A DNA stretch of 41,666 nucleotides. Origin: Microvirga aerophila. GTDB taxonomy: Bacteria; Pseudomonadota; Alphaproteobacteria; Rhizobiales; Beijerinckiaceae. Under the pieces are notes generated by a model that worked only from the letters and a program-made list of their open reading frames with translations, did no database searches and was not told the DNA's origin. Shown here in pieces: positions 1-8,929 of the stretch; positions within the stretch are counted from its first letter, which is position 1; each line of letters opens with the position of its first letter. The position numbers and the translations under genes are program-made. The stretch is from NCBI RefSeq assembly GCF_003332305.1, contig NZ_QOIO01000050.1, forward strand, positions 1 to 41,666, in the 5' to 3' direction.

Positions 1-93
1 GAGCTGGCGGGCATCTACGTTCTGCTCGCTTCCGAGGAGGGCAGCTATATGACAGGCGGCATCTACGCCGTGACCGGAGGAACCCCGCTGTAG
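1..93 (+). CDS. SDR-family oxidoreductase, C-terminal end only
   Basis: An open frame enters from the left edge and stops with TAG at 91-93, giving 30 residues. The sequence LLASEEGSYMTGGIYAVTGG is the usual C-terminal signature of short-chain dehydrogenases/reductases (S-x-x-x-x-Y-x-T-G-x-x-x-x-V-x-G-G), the strand that closes the Rossmann fold. The substrate cannot be told from this piece. The gene begins outside the window. Confidence 0.8.
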   Translation, partial: ELAGIYVLLASEEGSYMTGGIYAVTGGTPL

Positions 94-663
94 GAGCGCT
101 TGGCATCAGACCGGGCAGGTGGGATCCAGGCGTAAGTGCTCATGGTAGCGACGACGAGCTCCCTAGAAATGAGCCATATGGAAAATCCATTACCGACCGT
201 ACCCTGACAAACCTTCGTCCGGCAATCCTACCAGTACAATGAGAGGCCATAGCAGCTTCGAGAGCAGTTAACCGAACCCGACTGATGGATCAAGAATCGG
301 AGGGATGCCCTCACGCCCTGGTAACATCAGTCTCGCCTTTCCAGGCGGATGCCATTTCTTTCGGTTAACGAGTGCTTAACAGATACCGCCACGTGTGCGG
401 CGAAGTGTTGGAATTTGGCCACACTGTGTCGAGTATCGGGCTCTGTTAGGGAGAAAAGCCGCCCTGGTTGCTTGATCACAAACTCGTGCTGGGTAATGTG
501 GCTTCAGCGACGGGGGCACCCCGGTCGTGATTTGGTGATTGTCAGCCGCGAGGGCTGGGAGCGCCAAGTCCTAGGGGAAATGGGACGTGTTTTAGGCTTC
601 GCAGAAGCTCTCGAGGCACAAAACCCGGCCCCCCAAGGGTCTCAAAAACTTTGGAGGTCAACC
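94..663 (+). other. Long gene-free leader upstream of the porin
   Basis: No convincing gene lies in these 570 bases. The porin frame stays open back to 349, but the extra residues (rich in Cys, Trp and Arg) look non-coding and sit in front of a perfect signal peptide. GGAGG at 653-657 is the porin ribosome binding site. A long untranslated leader or distal promoter is possible; no promoter could be assigned with confidence. Confidence 0.5.
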
Positions 664-1953
664 ATGAAGCTCGTTAAGAGCCTTCTGCTCGGATCGGTCG
701 CGGGTCTCGCCGCCGTTGCGGGCGCTCAAGCTGCAGATCTTCCCGTCGCGAAGGCTGCGCCTGTCGATTACGTTCGCGTCTGCTCCACCTACGGCGCAAG
801 CTTCTTCTACATCCCCGGCACCGAAACCTGCCTCCGCGTCGGCGGCCGTGTTCGCGCCGACTATCTGTACGGCGAGCCGCTCGACCGCGCTGAGGACGCC
901 ATCGGCTTCCGCGCCCGTGGCCGCTTGAACATCGACACCCGCACGGCGACCGCTTACGGCCTGCTGCGCGCCTACATCCGCTACGAGATCACCCGCTCCA
1001 CCGGCACGCCGTTCGGCTTCCCGGCTGACGGCGGAATCGCCACGAGCCCGAACGTCGCTCAGGCGTTCGTGCAGTTCGGCGGCCTCACTGCTGGTCGCGT
1101 CACCTCGTTCTTCTCGAACGGCGACCTGCCCACCGGTCACATGGGCACGCTGCGCTTCGACGACGCTCCGGACGTGACTGTCCTGGCTTACACCTTCTCG
1201 TTCGGCAACGGCTTCTCGGCCACCCTGTCGCTCGAAGACGGGCTTGAGCGTCGTTCCGGCCTCGTGAATGCCGCGACGGGTCTCCCTGCGCCTTACGCTG
1301 GTCAGCGCGTTCCGGACGTGGTCGGCAACATCAAGTATGCCGGCACCTGGGGCACGGCTCAGCTCTCCGGTGCGGTCCACCAGGTTCGCAGCAACACCTT
1401 GGTTCCGTTCGTTGGCGGCGGCGCTGACTTCCCGGATACCGAGTACGGCTGGGCCATTGCGGCTTCGGCCAGCGTCAATCTTCCGGCGCTCGCTCCGGGC
1501 GACGCAGCCTGGATCATGGCGACCTATGCTGACGGCGCTCCGGCCTACCTGAACGGCGGCAACGCCGGCACGATCATCGGCCCGTTCTCTGCCTTCGAGA
1601 ACGGCACCGTTCTTCTGGCCGACGGCACCATCGACCCGGTGACCGGCAACTTCGAGAAGAGCCGCGCCTGGTCCGTCGCCGCCGGCCTGCGCCACTACTG
1701 GACCCCGCAGGTGCGTTCCAACTTCTTCGGTTCGTACCTCGACTCGGACAGCCGCCAGCCGGTCAACACCATCGGCGACTTCCGCGAGTACCGCCTGGGC
1801 GCCAATGTGTTCTGGCAGCCGGTTGCCGGCCTGGATCTCGGCGTCGAGGTGATCTACGCCAACGTCGACTCGCGTGCGATCGATGCGCTTGGCCTGCCGG
1901 TCCGCGACAGCAACGGCTGGGAAGGCCGCCTGCGCGTCCAGCGCGACTTCTAA
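664..1953 (+). CDS. Porin, Rhizobiales Omp2b/RopA type
   Basis: Outer-membrane general porin of 429 residues that forms a beta-barrel channel for small solutes. The ATG at 664 follows GGAGG at 653-657 and starts a clear signal peptide (MKLVKSLLLGSVAGLAAVAG, cleavage after AQA at about residue 22). The mature start ADLP and the motif with paired cysteines (VCSTYG...TETCLRVGG) about 20-40 residues later are typical of alphaproteobacterial porins. The rest alternates short hydrophobic strands with Gly/Asn/Asp turns and ends in the aromatic RVQRDF, the terminal Phe expected for barrel assembly. It stands alone, with its own terminator just downstream. Codon use is strongly biased to C-ending codons, as expected for a highly expressed gene. 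The in-frame upstream extension to 349 was rejected because it would bury the signal peptide. Confidence 0.95.
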   Translation: MKLVKSLLLGSVAGLAAVAGAQAADLPVAKAAPVDYVRVCSTYGASFFYIPGTETCLRVGGRVRADYLYGEPLDRAEDAIGFRARGRLNIDTRTATAYGLLRAYIRYEITRSTGTPFGFPADGGIATSPNVAQAFVQFGGLTAGRVTSFFSNGDLPTGHMGTLRFDDAPDVTVLAYTFSFGNGFSATLSLEDGLERRSGLVNAATGLPAPYAGQRVPDVVGNIKYAGTWGTAQLSGAVHQVRSNTLVPFVGGGADFPDTEYGWAIAASASVNLPALAPGDAAWIMATYADGAPAYLNGGNAGTIIGPFSAFENGTVLLADGTIDPVTGNFEKSRAWSVAAGLRHYWTPQVRSNFFGSYLDSDSRQPVNTIGDFREYRLGANVFWQPVAGLDLGVEVIYANVDSRAIDALGLPVRDSNGWEGRLRVQRDF

Positions 1954-1980
1954 TCGGTTCAAATCGATTGGTTAGAGAGA

Positions 1981-2009
1981 ACCCCGGTGGAAACACCGGG
2001 GTTTTTTTG
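1981..2009 (+). terminator. Rho-independent terminator of the porin gene
   Basis: Perfect 9-bp stem ACCCCGGTG / CACCGGGGT (1981-1989 and 1994-2002) around a GAAA tetraloop, followed by seven T residues ending at 2008. It lies 28 bases after the porin stop codon. Confidence 0.95.
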
Positions 2010-2110
2010 CGCAGAAACGGTCTGTTCAACAGACCTTGGCTCAAGACGCTAGACACTGGCGCGGAACAACCGTACGGCAGTCGCAACCCACGAGAAGGCG
2101 GAGAGACCCA

Positions 2111-2629
2111 GTGTCCGACTTGAACTTTGCTCGGGCGATCTATCAACGGCGCAAGGAAATGGGCCTTTCGCTGCGCGAGGTTTCGCGGATTACCGGAATT
2201 GCCTTTTCAACGATCTCGCGCATCGAGAGAGGCCGCTTTTCACCCACTCTCGACAATGCCGCAAAGCTCGCCTCAGCATTACAGGTCCCACTGCCTCAGG
2301 CTGCCCCCAAACAAGATAGTTCCCATGACGATTCTATCTCAGCCTTCGAGTCGCAGGACAGCCGCCCTCCCGCAATCGGATGTCCAGTCAAGTACAGCAG
2401 CATTGCTGTCACCACTCTCAAGCCTGGTATTCGGCGCAACCTTAGCAAAATCGCAGCACGGGGCTCATACCAGCAAGTGATTTTGCTGCAAGGCAACATG
2501 CAGTTACGCACAAACGATGGCTTTCGACAGAATCTGACCCCAGGGGCGACAATCGACTGCACGATCATTATCAAACATACTTACTTCGCCGTAGCATCTG
2601 AAGGAGCTGAACTGCTCTGGATTGGCTAA
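2111..2629 (+). CDS. XRE-family regulator with C-terminal cupin-like domain
   Basis: Predicted transcription factor of 172 residues from the GTG at 2111, which is preceded by a purine-rich GGCGGAGAG. The frame is open upstream to 2036, but those residues (Arg-rich, TTVRQSQPTRRRRDP) do not look like protein. Residues about 5-65 form a helix-turn-helix of the XRE/Cro type (RRKEMGLSLREVSRITGIA, then STISRIERGRFSPTLDN). Residues about 95-172 resemble a small beta-barrel cupin (GSYQQVILLQGNMQL..., LTPGATIDC), a usual ligand-sensing partner in this family. No target is evident; the nearest genes are the porin and the bkd operon. The substrate sensed is unknown. The HTH call is firm and the cupin call is moderate. 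Confidence 0.8.
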   Translation: MSDLNFARAIYQRRKEMGLSLREVSRITGIAFSTISRIERGRFSPTLDNAAKLASALQVPLPQAAPKQDSSHDDSISAFESQDSRPPAIGCPVKYSSIAVTTLKPGIRRNLSKIAARGSYQQVILLQGNMQLRTNDGFRQNLTPGATIDCTIIIKHTYFAVASEGAELLWIG

Positions 2630-3492
2630 AGCATCCGCGTTTACCAAGCCATGCTGGCCAAAGAACCTTGGCCCCGTTAAGGGCAGGCCGAGCATCTCGG
2701 CAACGTTCTCGATGCGATGATCTCAGCTGATGGTTCGCCATGGTTGCCTCTGGCTCTGGCTGCATCGCGCAAGCCTTCGCCGATGCCATCCATGCGATGG
2801 TTAGCCGCTCAGAGTGCTGCTTCCGATCAGACAGTGGCGTCAGTTTCGCGGCGTTGCTGCGGAAGCCTTTAGAGCAGTGAGGGCAGCAAGGTCCACGCCT
2901 GCTTTTGTGTCGAGGAGTCCAAGCCCCAAGGAACTCGGAGGCACATGATGCTGAGGCCGCCGCAGGCGCGTGCCGTGATGCTCACTAGGCCCGATTACCC
3001 CACGCGACGGCCGAGCGAGGGCGCCGGGTGACCTCACCCAGCATTGATGTCTGATCTACGCCGTCTGCTCCGCGCCCAAGTGGTCATTTCGGGCCAGCAG
3101 GCATTCATGGGGATACAGCCGGGCGGCATCTACGGTCTGACAACGGCAGGTCTCGGTGCACAGGACCATGCTGGCTCGGCACGGCGCATACTTTATTGTT
3201 CATGTCTCCGGCCGTCCTTGTGGGCGGCGAACCTTAATCCGGATGAGGTGCGCTGAGGTGGATCGACGTCCGTGAGCGGGTAGGGAACGACCTCCCCTGG
3301 CACCGCTCTGACGTAGGTTGAATGTCAGCCCGAACCGCAAGCAGCAGAGGTTCCTGGAGGCCAGAGGCCCCTCAGAGCATGACCCTGAACGGAGATTTGC
3401 CGAACACTTGGCGATATTTCGTATATGTACCAGCTCGGGGCTGGAACTGTTCATCTTCTACGAAGAAGCGGCGTTCCCATGGCCGAAGCACG
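2630..3492. other. Gene-poor spacer before the bkd operon
   Basis: About 860 bases with only short, unconvincing open frames on both strands and no recognisable protein motif, repeat or RNA gene. It probably holds the promoter of the bkd operon near its right end, but no clear -35/-10 pair was found. Confidence 0.5.
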
Positions 3493-3522
3493 TTTCTCCC
3501 CTAGTATTTCCTGTGGGAGAAA
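3493..3522 (+). promoter_or_regulatory. Inverted repeat that buries the bkdA1 Shine-Dalgarno
   Basis: TTTCTCCC (3493-3500) and GGGAGAAA (3515-3522) are perfect 8-bp complements around a 14-base loop. The right arm is the only Shine-Dalgarno candidate for the ATG at 3527. In the mRNA this hairpin could hide the ribosome binding site, so it may control translation of the whole operon. That it folds in vivo is inference. Confidence 0.5.
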
Positions 3523-3526
3523 GCCC

Positions 3527-4759
3527 ATGACTGAACGCCGACTGCTGACCCTTCACGTGCCCGAACCCGCCGTTCGACCGGGCGGAGCCCCGGATTTCTC
3601 AAACGTCAAGATCCCTAAGGCAGGGGCGGTGCCTCGGCCGAATGTCGACGTGGAGCCCGAGAGCATACGCGACCTCGCATTTTCCATCATCCGCGTTCTC
3701 AACCGCAGCGGCGAGGCGGTGGGGCCATGGGCCAGCCCGCTGAGCGATGAGGAACTCCTCGAGGGATTGCGGCACATGATGACGCTGCGCACCTTCGACG
3801 CCAGGATGCTGATCGCCCAAAGGCAGGGAAAGACATCCTTCTATATGCAGCATCTGGGGGAGGAGGCCATCAGCTGCGCCTTCCGCCGGGCACTGTCGCC
3901 AGGGGACATGAACTTTCCGACTTACCGGCAGGCAGGACTCCTGATCGCCGGCGGCTATTCGATGGTTGACATGATGTGCCAGATCTACTCGAATTCGCGC
4001 GATCCGCTCAAAGGACGCCAGCTGCCTGTGATGTACGCCTCCAAGGAGCACGGGTTCTTCACGATCTCAGGCAATCTTGCGACCCAGTACGTACAGGCGG
4101 TCGGTTGGGCGATGGCGTCGGCGATTAGCAACGACACCAAAATTGCCGCTGCCTGGATCGGAGACGGCTCCACGGCGGAATCGGACTTCCACGCGGCCCT
4201 CGTCTTCGCCTCGACCTACAAGGCGCCCGTGGTCCTCAACATCGTCAACAATCAGTGGGCGATTTCGACCTTCCAGGGCATCGCTCGGGGCGGGGCGGGA
4301 ACATTCGCCGCCCGTGGCCTGGGCTTCGGCATTCCCTCGCTCCGGGTCGATGGCAATGACTATCTCGCCGTCTACGCCGTCGCCAAATGGGCCGTTGAAC
4401 GCGCCCGCCGCAATCTCGGACCCACGCTGGTGGAATACGTGACTTACCGCGTGGGCGCGCATTCGACCTCCGACGATCCGTCAGCCTATCGCCCGAAGAC
4501 GGAATCCGACGCGTGGCCGCTCGGCGATCCAGTCATCCGCCTGAAGAACCATCTGATCGTGCGCGGGGTCTGGTCGGAGGAGCGACACAAGCAGGCCGAG
4601 GCCGAGATCCTCGATACGGTTATCGCCGCCCAGAAGGAGGCGGAGAGCTACGGTACGCTTCATGCCGGCGCAAAGCCTTCCGCCCGCGACATGTTCGAGG
4701 GCGTCTATGCCGAGATGCCGCCGCATCTGCGTCGTCAGCGTCAGCAGGCGGGAGTTTGA
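3527..4759 (+). CDS. bkdA1: 2-oxoisovalerate dehydrogenase E1 component, alpha subunit
   Basis: Thiamine-diphosphate-dependent alpha subunit of the branched-chain 2-oxoacid dehydrogenase complex. It decarboxylates the 2-oxo acids of Val, Leu and Ile and passes the acyl group to the E2 lipoyl arm. The protein is 410 residues, the normal length for bacterial BkdA1. The TPP motif GDGST...NN is at about residues 212-242, and the loop YRVGAHSTSDDPSAYR is the conserved phosphorylation-loop region of this family. The long N-terminal arm (about 90 residues before the catalytic domain) separates it from pyruvate dehydrogenase alpha. The ATG at 3527 is preferred because of GGGAGA 8 bases upstream; an open frame reaches 3425. 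It is the first of four genes, 3 bases from the next. Confidence 0.95.
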   Translation: MTERRLLTLHVPEPAVRPGGAPDFSNVKIPKAGAVPRPNVDVEPESIRDLAFSIIRVLNRSGEAVGPWASPLSDEELLEGLRHMMTLRTFDARMLIAQRQGKTSFYMQHLGEEAISCAFRRALSPGDMNFPTYRQAGLLIAGGYSMVDMMCQIYSNSRDPLKGRQLPVMYASKEHGFFTISGNLATQYVQAVGWAMASAISNDTKIAAAWIGDGSTAESDFHAALVFASTYKAPVVLNIVNNQWAISTFQGIARGGAGTFAARGLGFGIPSLRVDGNDYLAVYAVAKWAVERARRNLGPTLVEYVTYRVGAHSTSDDPSAYRPKTESDAWPLGDPVIRLKNHLIVRGVWSEERHKQAEAEILDTVIAAQKEAESYGTLHAGAKPSARDMFEGVYAEMPPHLRRQRQQAGV

Positions 4760-4762
4760 GCC

Positions 4763-5776
4763 ATGGCGCGCATGACGATGATCGAGGCCATCCGTGACGC
4801 CATGGACGTGATGATGGCGCGCGATGAGAAGGTGGTGGTCTTTGGCGAGGACGTCGGCTATTTCGGCGGAGTGTTCCGGTCCACGGCAGGCCTCCAGCAG
4901 AAATACGGAAAGACCCGCTGCTTCGATACTCCGATCAGCGAGGCCGGGATTGTCGGAACCGCCATCGGCATGGCCTCCTATGGTCTCCGGCCCTGCATCG
5001 AAATCCAGTTCGCGGACTACATGTACCCCGCTTATGACCAGATCGTGTCCGAGGCGGCGCGGCTGCGCTACCGCTCGAACGGCGAGTTCACCTGTCCGCT
5101 CGTCATCCGGATGCCGACGGGCGGAGGGATCTTCGGCGGGCAGACCCACAGCCAGAGCCCCGAGGCGCTGTTCACCCACGTGGCAGGGCTGAAGACGGTG
5201 GTGCCGTCCAACCCCTATGACGCCAAGGGCCTGCTGATCTCTGCGATCGAGGATCCAGACCCGGTCATCTTCCTCGAGCCGAAACGGCTCTACAACGGCC
5301 CCTTCGACGGTCATCACGACCGCCCGGTCACGCCTTGGTCGAAGCACGATCTGGGCGAGGTGCCCAATGGCCATTTCACACTTCCGCTCGGCAAGGCGTC
5401 GGTCGTTCGCGAGGGTTCGGCCATGACCGTGCTGGCCTATGGGACGATGGTCTATGTCGCGCAGGCGGCTGCGGCGGAGATGGGCGTCGACGCCGAGATC
5501 ATCGATCTGCGAACGCTGATCCCGCTCGACATGGAGACCATCAAGGCGTCCGTCCGCAAGACGGGGCGATGCGTCATCGTCCACGAGGCCACACTCACCT
5601 CGGGCTTCGGAGCTGAGCTGGCGGCCCTTGTCCAGGAGGCCTGCTTCTTCCAGCTTGAGGCGCCAATCGCCCGGGTGACCGGATGGGATACGCCCTATCC
5701 CCACGCGCAGGAATGGGACTACTTCCCGGGACCGGCACGCGTCGGGCGCGCCCTTGTCGCGACGATGGAGGCCTGA
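4763..5776 (+). CDS. bkdA2: 2-oxoisovalerate dehydrogenase E1 component, beta subunit
   Basis: Beta subunit of the E1 heterotetramer, 337 residues, the standard family length. It shows the conserved features of transketolase-like beta subunits: GEDVGYFGGVF near residue 28, the EAGIVGTAIGMA segment, the FADYMYPAYDQIVSEAAR helix, and RMPTGGGIFGGQTHSQSPE, which contributes to the active site. The C-terminal domain carries EATLTSGFGAE and ends GRALVATMEA. Start ATG at 4763 follows the bkdA1 stop by 3 bases with GGGAG upstream; MARMTMIEAIRDAM is the usual beginning. Gene order alpha-beta-E2-E3 indicates one transcript. Confidence 0.96.
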   Translation: MARMTMIEAIRDAMDVMMARDEKVVVFGEDVGYFGGVFRSTAGLQQKYGKTRCFDTPISEAGIVGTAIGMASYGLRPCIEIQFADYMYPAYDQIVSEAARLRYRSNGEFTCPLVIRMPTGGGIFGGQTHSQSPEALFTHVAGLKTVVPSNPYDAKGLLISAIEDPDPVIFLEPKRLYNGPFDGHHDRPVTPWSKHDLGEVPNGHFTLPLGKASVVREGSAMTVLAYGTMVYVAQAAAAEMGVDAEIIDLRTLIPLDMETIKASVRKTGRCVIVHEATLTSGFGAELAALVQEACFFQLEAPIARVTGWDTPYPHAQEWDYFPGPARVGRALVATMEA

Positions 5777-5777
5777 C

Positions 5778-7106
5778 ATGGGCGAGCACCTGATCAAGAT
5801 GCCCGATGTGGGTGAGGGCATTGCCGAAGCCGAACTCGTCGAGTGGCACGTGAAGGTCGGCGATCTCGTCCGCGAGGACATGGTGTTGGCCGCGGTCATG
5901 ACCGACAAGGCCACCGTGGAGATCCCGTCTCCGGTCGATGGCGAGGTCGCTTGGCTCGGCGCAGAGGTCGGGGATGTGGTGGCCATCGGGTCGCCCTTGA
6001 TCCGACTGAAGGTCGAGGGCGAGGGCGCGGCTCCTTTGGGCGGACACGAGGAGGCGAGAGCCGCGGAGGAGCAGGCGCAGCCCGATGCGATTGTCACCAA
6101 TGCCGTCGGTGCCAAGAAGGCACCCGGCGCCGGGGCCGATCAGCCAGCCAAGAGCGTTGCGCGTCGCGCCCCTGATGACGTGCGGCGGAGTCCCGGACCG
6201 CAGCTGCATGGCGCTCGTGTCATGCGCGCGGAGGGCGAGAGGCCAATCGCCTCACCGGCCGTGCGGCTCAGGGCGCGGGAGGCCGGGATCGATCTGCGGC
6301 AGGTATCCGGTACGGGCCCCGCGGGCCGCATCACCCATGAGGATCTGGACGCCTTTATCACCCACGGACGGCAGGTCAGCCAGGCACCCCGCCTGGCGCA
6401 GAAAACATCGGTCGAACAGATCAAGGTCGTCGGATTGCGCCGCAAGATCGCGGAAAAGATGGCGATCTCGAACTCGCGCATCCCGCATATCACCTACGTC
6501 GAGGAGGTCGACGTCACGGCGCTGGAGGACCTGCGGGCGGCGCTCAATACGAGCAAGCAAGCTGATCGGCCAAAACTGACTGTGCTGCCGTTCGTGATGC
6601 AGGCCATGGTGAAAGCCATTGCCGAGTATCCCCACCTGAACGCCATCTACGACGATGATGCCGGCGTCATCCACCAGCATGGCGGCGTGCATATCGGAAT
6701 TGCGACGCAGACGAACGCTGGTCTCATGGTGCCGGTGGTGCAGCATGCGGAGGGACGCGACCTTTGGGGCTGCGCAACCGAACTCAGCCGCCTTGCCGAA
6801 GCGGCGAAAGCCGGAACGGCGACCCGTGAGGAGTTGAGCGGGTCGACCATCACGATCACGTCGCTGGGTGCCATGGGCGGCATCGTCACGACGCCGGTGA
6901 TCAATTATCCGGAGGTCGCCATCATTGGCGTCAACAAGATCATGGTGCGGCCGGTGTGGGATGGGGCCACCTTTACCCCCCGCAAGATGATGAACCTGTC
7001 TTCCAGCTTCGACCACCGAGTGATCGACGGCTGGGACGCGGCGGTCTTCGTGCAGCGCATCAAGACGCTGCTGGAGGCTCCCGCCATGATCTTCTTGGAG
7101 GCTTGA
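5778..7106 (+). CDS. bkdB: Branched-chain 2-oxoacid dehydrogenase E2 (dihydrolipoamide acyltransferase)
   Basis: Core enzyme of the complex, 442 residues, with domains in the expected order. The N-terminal lipoyl domain carries the lipoylated lysine in TDKATVEIPS (Lys44). A Pro/Ala/charged linker follows, then the peripheral-subunit-binding domain at about residues 160-195 (SPAVRLRAREAGIDL...GPAGRITHEDL). The catalytic domain ends with DHRVIDG (His413, Asp417), the CoA-acyltransferase motif. There is one lipoyl domain, as usual for BkdB. The start ATG at 5778 is one base after the bkdA2 stop. Only one E2 is encoded here and it sits between the matching E1 and E3 genes. Confidence 0.96.
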   Translation: MGEHLIKMPDVGEGIAEAELVEWHVKVGDLVREDMVLAAVMTDKATVEIPSPVDGEVAWLGAEVGDVVAIGSPLIRLKVEGEGAAPLGGHEEARAAEEQAQPDAIVTNAVGAKKAPGAGADQPAKSVARRAPDDVRRSPGPQLHGARVMRAEGERPIASPAVRLRAREAGIDLRQVSGTGPAGRITHEDLDAFITHGRQVSQAPRLAQKTSVEQIKVVGLRRKIAEKMAISNSRIPHITYVEEVDVTALEDLRAALNTSKQADRPKLTVLPFVMQAMVKAIAEYPHLNAIYDDDAGVIHQHGGVHIGIATQTNAGLMVPVVQHAEGRDLWGCATELSRLAEAAKAGTATREELSGSTITITSLGAMGGIVTTPVINYPEVAIIGVNKIMVRPVWDGATFTPRKMMNLSSSFDHRVIDGWDAAVFVQRIKTLLEAPAMIFLEA

Positions 7107-7110
7107 TCGG

Positions 7111-8505
7111 ATGAAGGATATTTCCTGCAAGCTGCTCGTCATCGGAGCGGGGCCGGGTGGCTATGTCTGCGCGATTCGGGCGGGGCAGCTCGGGATTGAC
7201 ACCGTGATCGTTGATGCCGGAAAGCCCGGCGGAACCTGCCTCAATGTAGGCTGCATCCCCTCCAAGGCCCTCATTCATGCGGCTGAGGAATATGACAGGA
7301 TCGTCCATCTGACGTCAGGCCAGAGCCCTCTCGGGATCAGGACGGCGAAGCCGGAGATCGATCTCTCCGAAACCATTGAGTGGAAGGACGGCATCGTCCG
7401 CCGCCTCAACGGCGGCGTGGCGGCGCTGCTCAAGCGGGCGAAGGTCAAGATGGTTGCCGGATGGGCCCGCTTCCGCGACGGCAAGACAGTCGAGGTGGAG
7501 ACGGAAACAGGTCGGCAGATCATCCATGCTGACACCATCGTGATCGCCACGGGATCGGCCCCGGTCGCGCTGCCCAACCTGCCGCTCGGCGATCGCGTGA
7601 TCTCCTCGACAGAGGCGCTGGCGCTGACGTCGGTTCCTCAGAGGCTTGCGGTGATCGGTGGCGGCTATATCGGCCTGGAGCTCGGAACGGCGTTCGCCAA
7701 GCTGGGAGCCACGGTGACCATCGTTGAGGCGCAGGATCGAATCCTGCCCCTGTATGATGCTGAGCTGACCCGACCCGTCGGCAAGCGTCTGCACGCCCTG
7801 GGGGTCGAGGTCCTGACCGGCGCGAAGGCGAAAGGGCTGGCGAGAGCTGGTGATGCGCTGCTGGTGGAGGCTGGGAATGGCAGGGAGGTGTCGCTGGCTG
7901 TGGACAGGGTCCTCGTGACGGTCGGCCGCAAACCCGTCACCCAGGGCTGGGGGATCGAAGAACTGGTTCTCGACATGGACGGTCCCTTTATCCGGATCGG
8001 GGAGAGATGCGAGACCTCGATGCGTGGGATCTATGCCGTCGGCGACGTCACCGGCGAACCGATGCTGGCCCACCGCGCTATGGCGCAGGGGGAGATGGTG
8101 GCGGAGATCGTCGCCGGTCACAAGCGCGTCTGGGACAAGCGGATCATTCCGGCCGTGTGCTTCACCGATCCGGAGATCGTCACCGTCGGTCTCACCCCGG
8201 ACGAGGCGCCCAGGGGCGGCGAGGTACGGGTCGGGCTTTTTCCTTACTCCGCCAACGGCAGGGCCATGACCAGGCTCGGCGAGGACGGCTTCGTGCGCGT
8301 CGTCGCCCGGGCGGATAATCATCTGGTTCTGGGGATCCAGGCCGTGGGGCAGGGCGTGTCCGAGCTTGCAGCCGCGTTTGGTTTGGCTCTTGAGATGGGG
8401 GCGCGTCTCGAGGACATCGCCGGGACGATCCACGCGCACCCGACGCAGGGCGAAGCCTTCCAGGAAGCTGCTCTCAAAGGCTTGGGGCGCGAACTCCATC
8501 ATTGA
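7111..8505 (+). CDS. lpdA: Dihydrolipoyl dehydrogenase (E3)
   Basis: FAD-dependent disulfide oxidoreductase that reoxidises the dihydrolipoyl group of E2 with NAD+. 464 residues. The N-terminal FAD motif GAGPGGY, the redox pair GGTCLNVGCIPSK (Cys43 and Cys48), the NAD-binding GGGYIGLELG, the second FAD motif YAVGDVTGEPMLAH and the C-terminal HAHPTQGE with the catalytic His-Glu pair are all present. The start at 7111 is 4 bases after the bkdB stop. As the last gene of the operon it is probably the dedicated E3 (LpdV type) of the branched-chain complex. No strong terminator follows. Confidence 0.96.
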   Translation: MKDISCKLLVIGAGPGGYVCAIRAGQLGIDTVIVDAGKPGGTCLNVGCIPSKALIHAAEEYDRIVHLTSGQSPLGIRTAKPEIDLSETIEWKDGIVRRLNGGVAALLKRAKVKMVAGWARFRDGKTVEVETETGRQIIHADTIVIATGSAPVALPNLPLGDRVISSTEALALTSVPQRLAVIGGGYIGLELGTAFAKLGATVTIVEAQDRILPLYDAELTRPVGKRLHALGVEVLTGAKAKGLARAGDALLVEAGNGREVSLAVDRVLVTVGRKPVTQGWGIEELVLDMDGPFIRIGERCETSMRGIYAVGDVTGEPMLAHRAMAQGEMVAEIVAGHKRVWDKRIIPAVCFTDPEIVTVGLTPDEAPRGGEVRVGLFPYSANGRAMTRLGEDGFVRVVARADNHLVLGIQAVGQGVSELAAAFGLALEMGARLEDIAGTIHAHPTQGEAFQEAALKGLGRELHH

Positions 8506-8521
8506 CAGTGCCTGTCCATGA

Positions 8522-8776
8522 CTATGCGACCGGAGCTGGGGCGCTGTTTTCGAAGGATGTCTTCCTGCTATGCCTGGGCTGACCAGTTACTGAAAATCGA
8601 GTTTCGTCAGCGCTTTGTTGCTGCCTTGGGCTGACCTTGCTCGGCCGAAAAGGAGAAGAACTCCAGTTCCTGTTCACGCCCAGCGCAAAGGCCACTGCAA
8701 ACAGCACAGTGAAACAAGCAAGGGCAAGTGCGACAGCTAAAGCAATCATTGCGGATCTATCGAATTCAGGAAGTCG
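8522..8776 (-). CDS. Possible small single-pass membrane protein
   Basis: A minus-strand frame of 84 residues with one hydrophobic segment near the N-terminus (MIALAVALALACFTVLFAVA) followed by a polar Ser/Pro/Arg tail. There is no good ribosome binding site and no family was recognised. It lies convergent to the bkd operon, whose stop is 17 bases away. It may be a small membrane protein or a chance frame. Confidence 0.3.
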   Translation of the reverse strand, partial: RLPEFDRSAMIALAVALALACFTVLFAVAFALGVNRNWSSSPFRPSKVSPRQQQSADETRFSVTGQPRHSRKTSFENSAPAPVA

Positions 8777-8929
8777 CATCAGCGCAGACGCAGACAGACA
8801 ATTCACGAACGAGACACCTCGATATACCAGGTCGCTCGGCTGCGCGTCTTTCCTGCACCAGTTTCACGGCGTTGTGGCGCGGCTCGACGTGATCCGTCAA
8901 GCGTTCGCAGAGGCCGGGATAGGCTATGC

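Noticed and set aside
658..1962. A 434-codon minus-strand frame opposite the porin
   Set aside because: Shadow of the porin gene; no motif and Ala/Val/Arg/Asp-rich composition.
4481..6115. A 544-codon open frame on the minus strand across bkdA1, bkdA2 and bkdB
   Set aside because: It lies antisense to three certain genes and its residues (Arg/His/Asp/Gly-rich, no motif) are the usual shadow of GC-rich coding DNA.
7315..8502. A 395-codon minus-strand frame opposite the E3 gene
   Set aside because: Antisense to an unmistakable dihydrolipoyl dehydrogenase.
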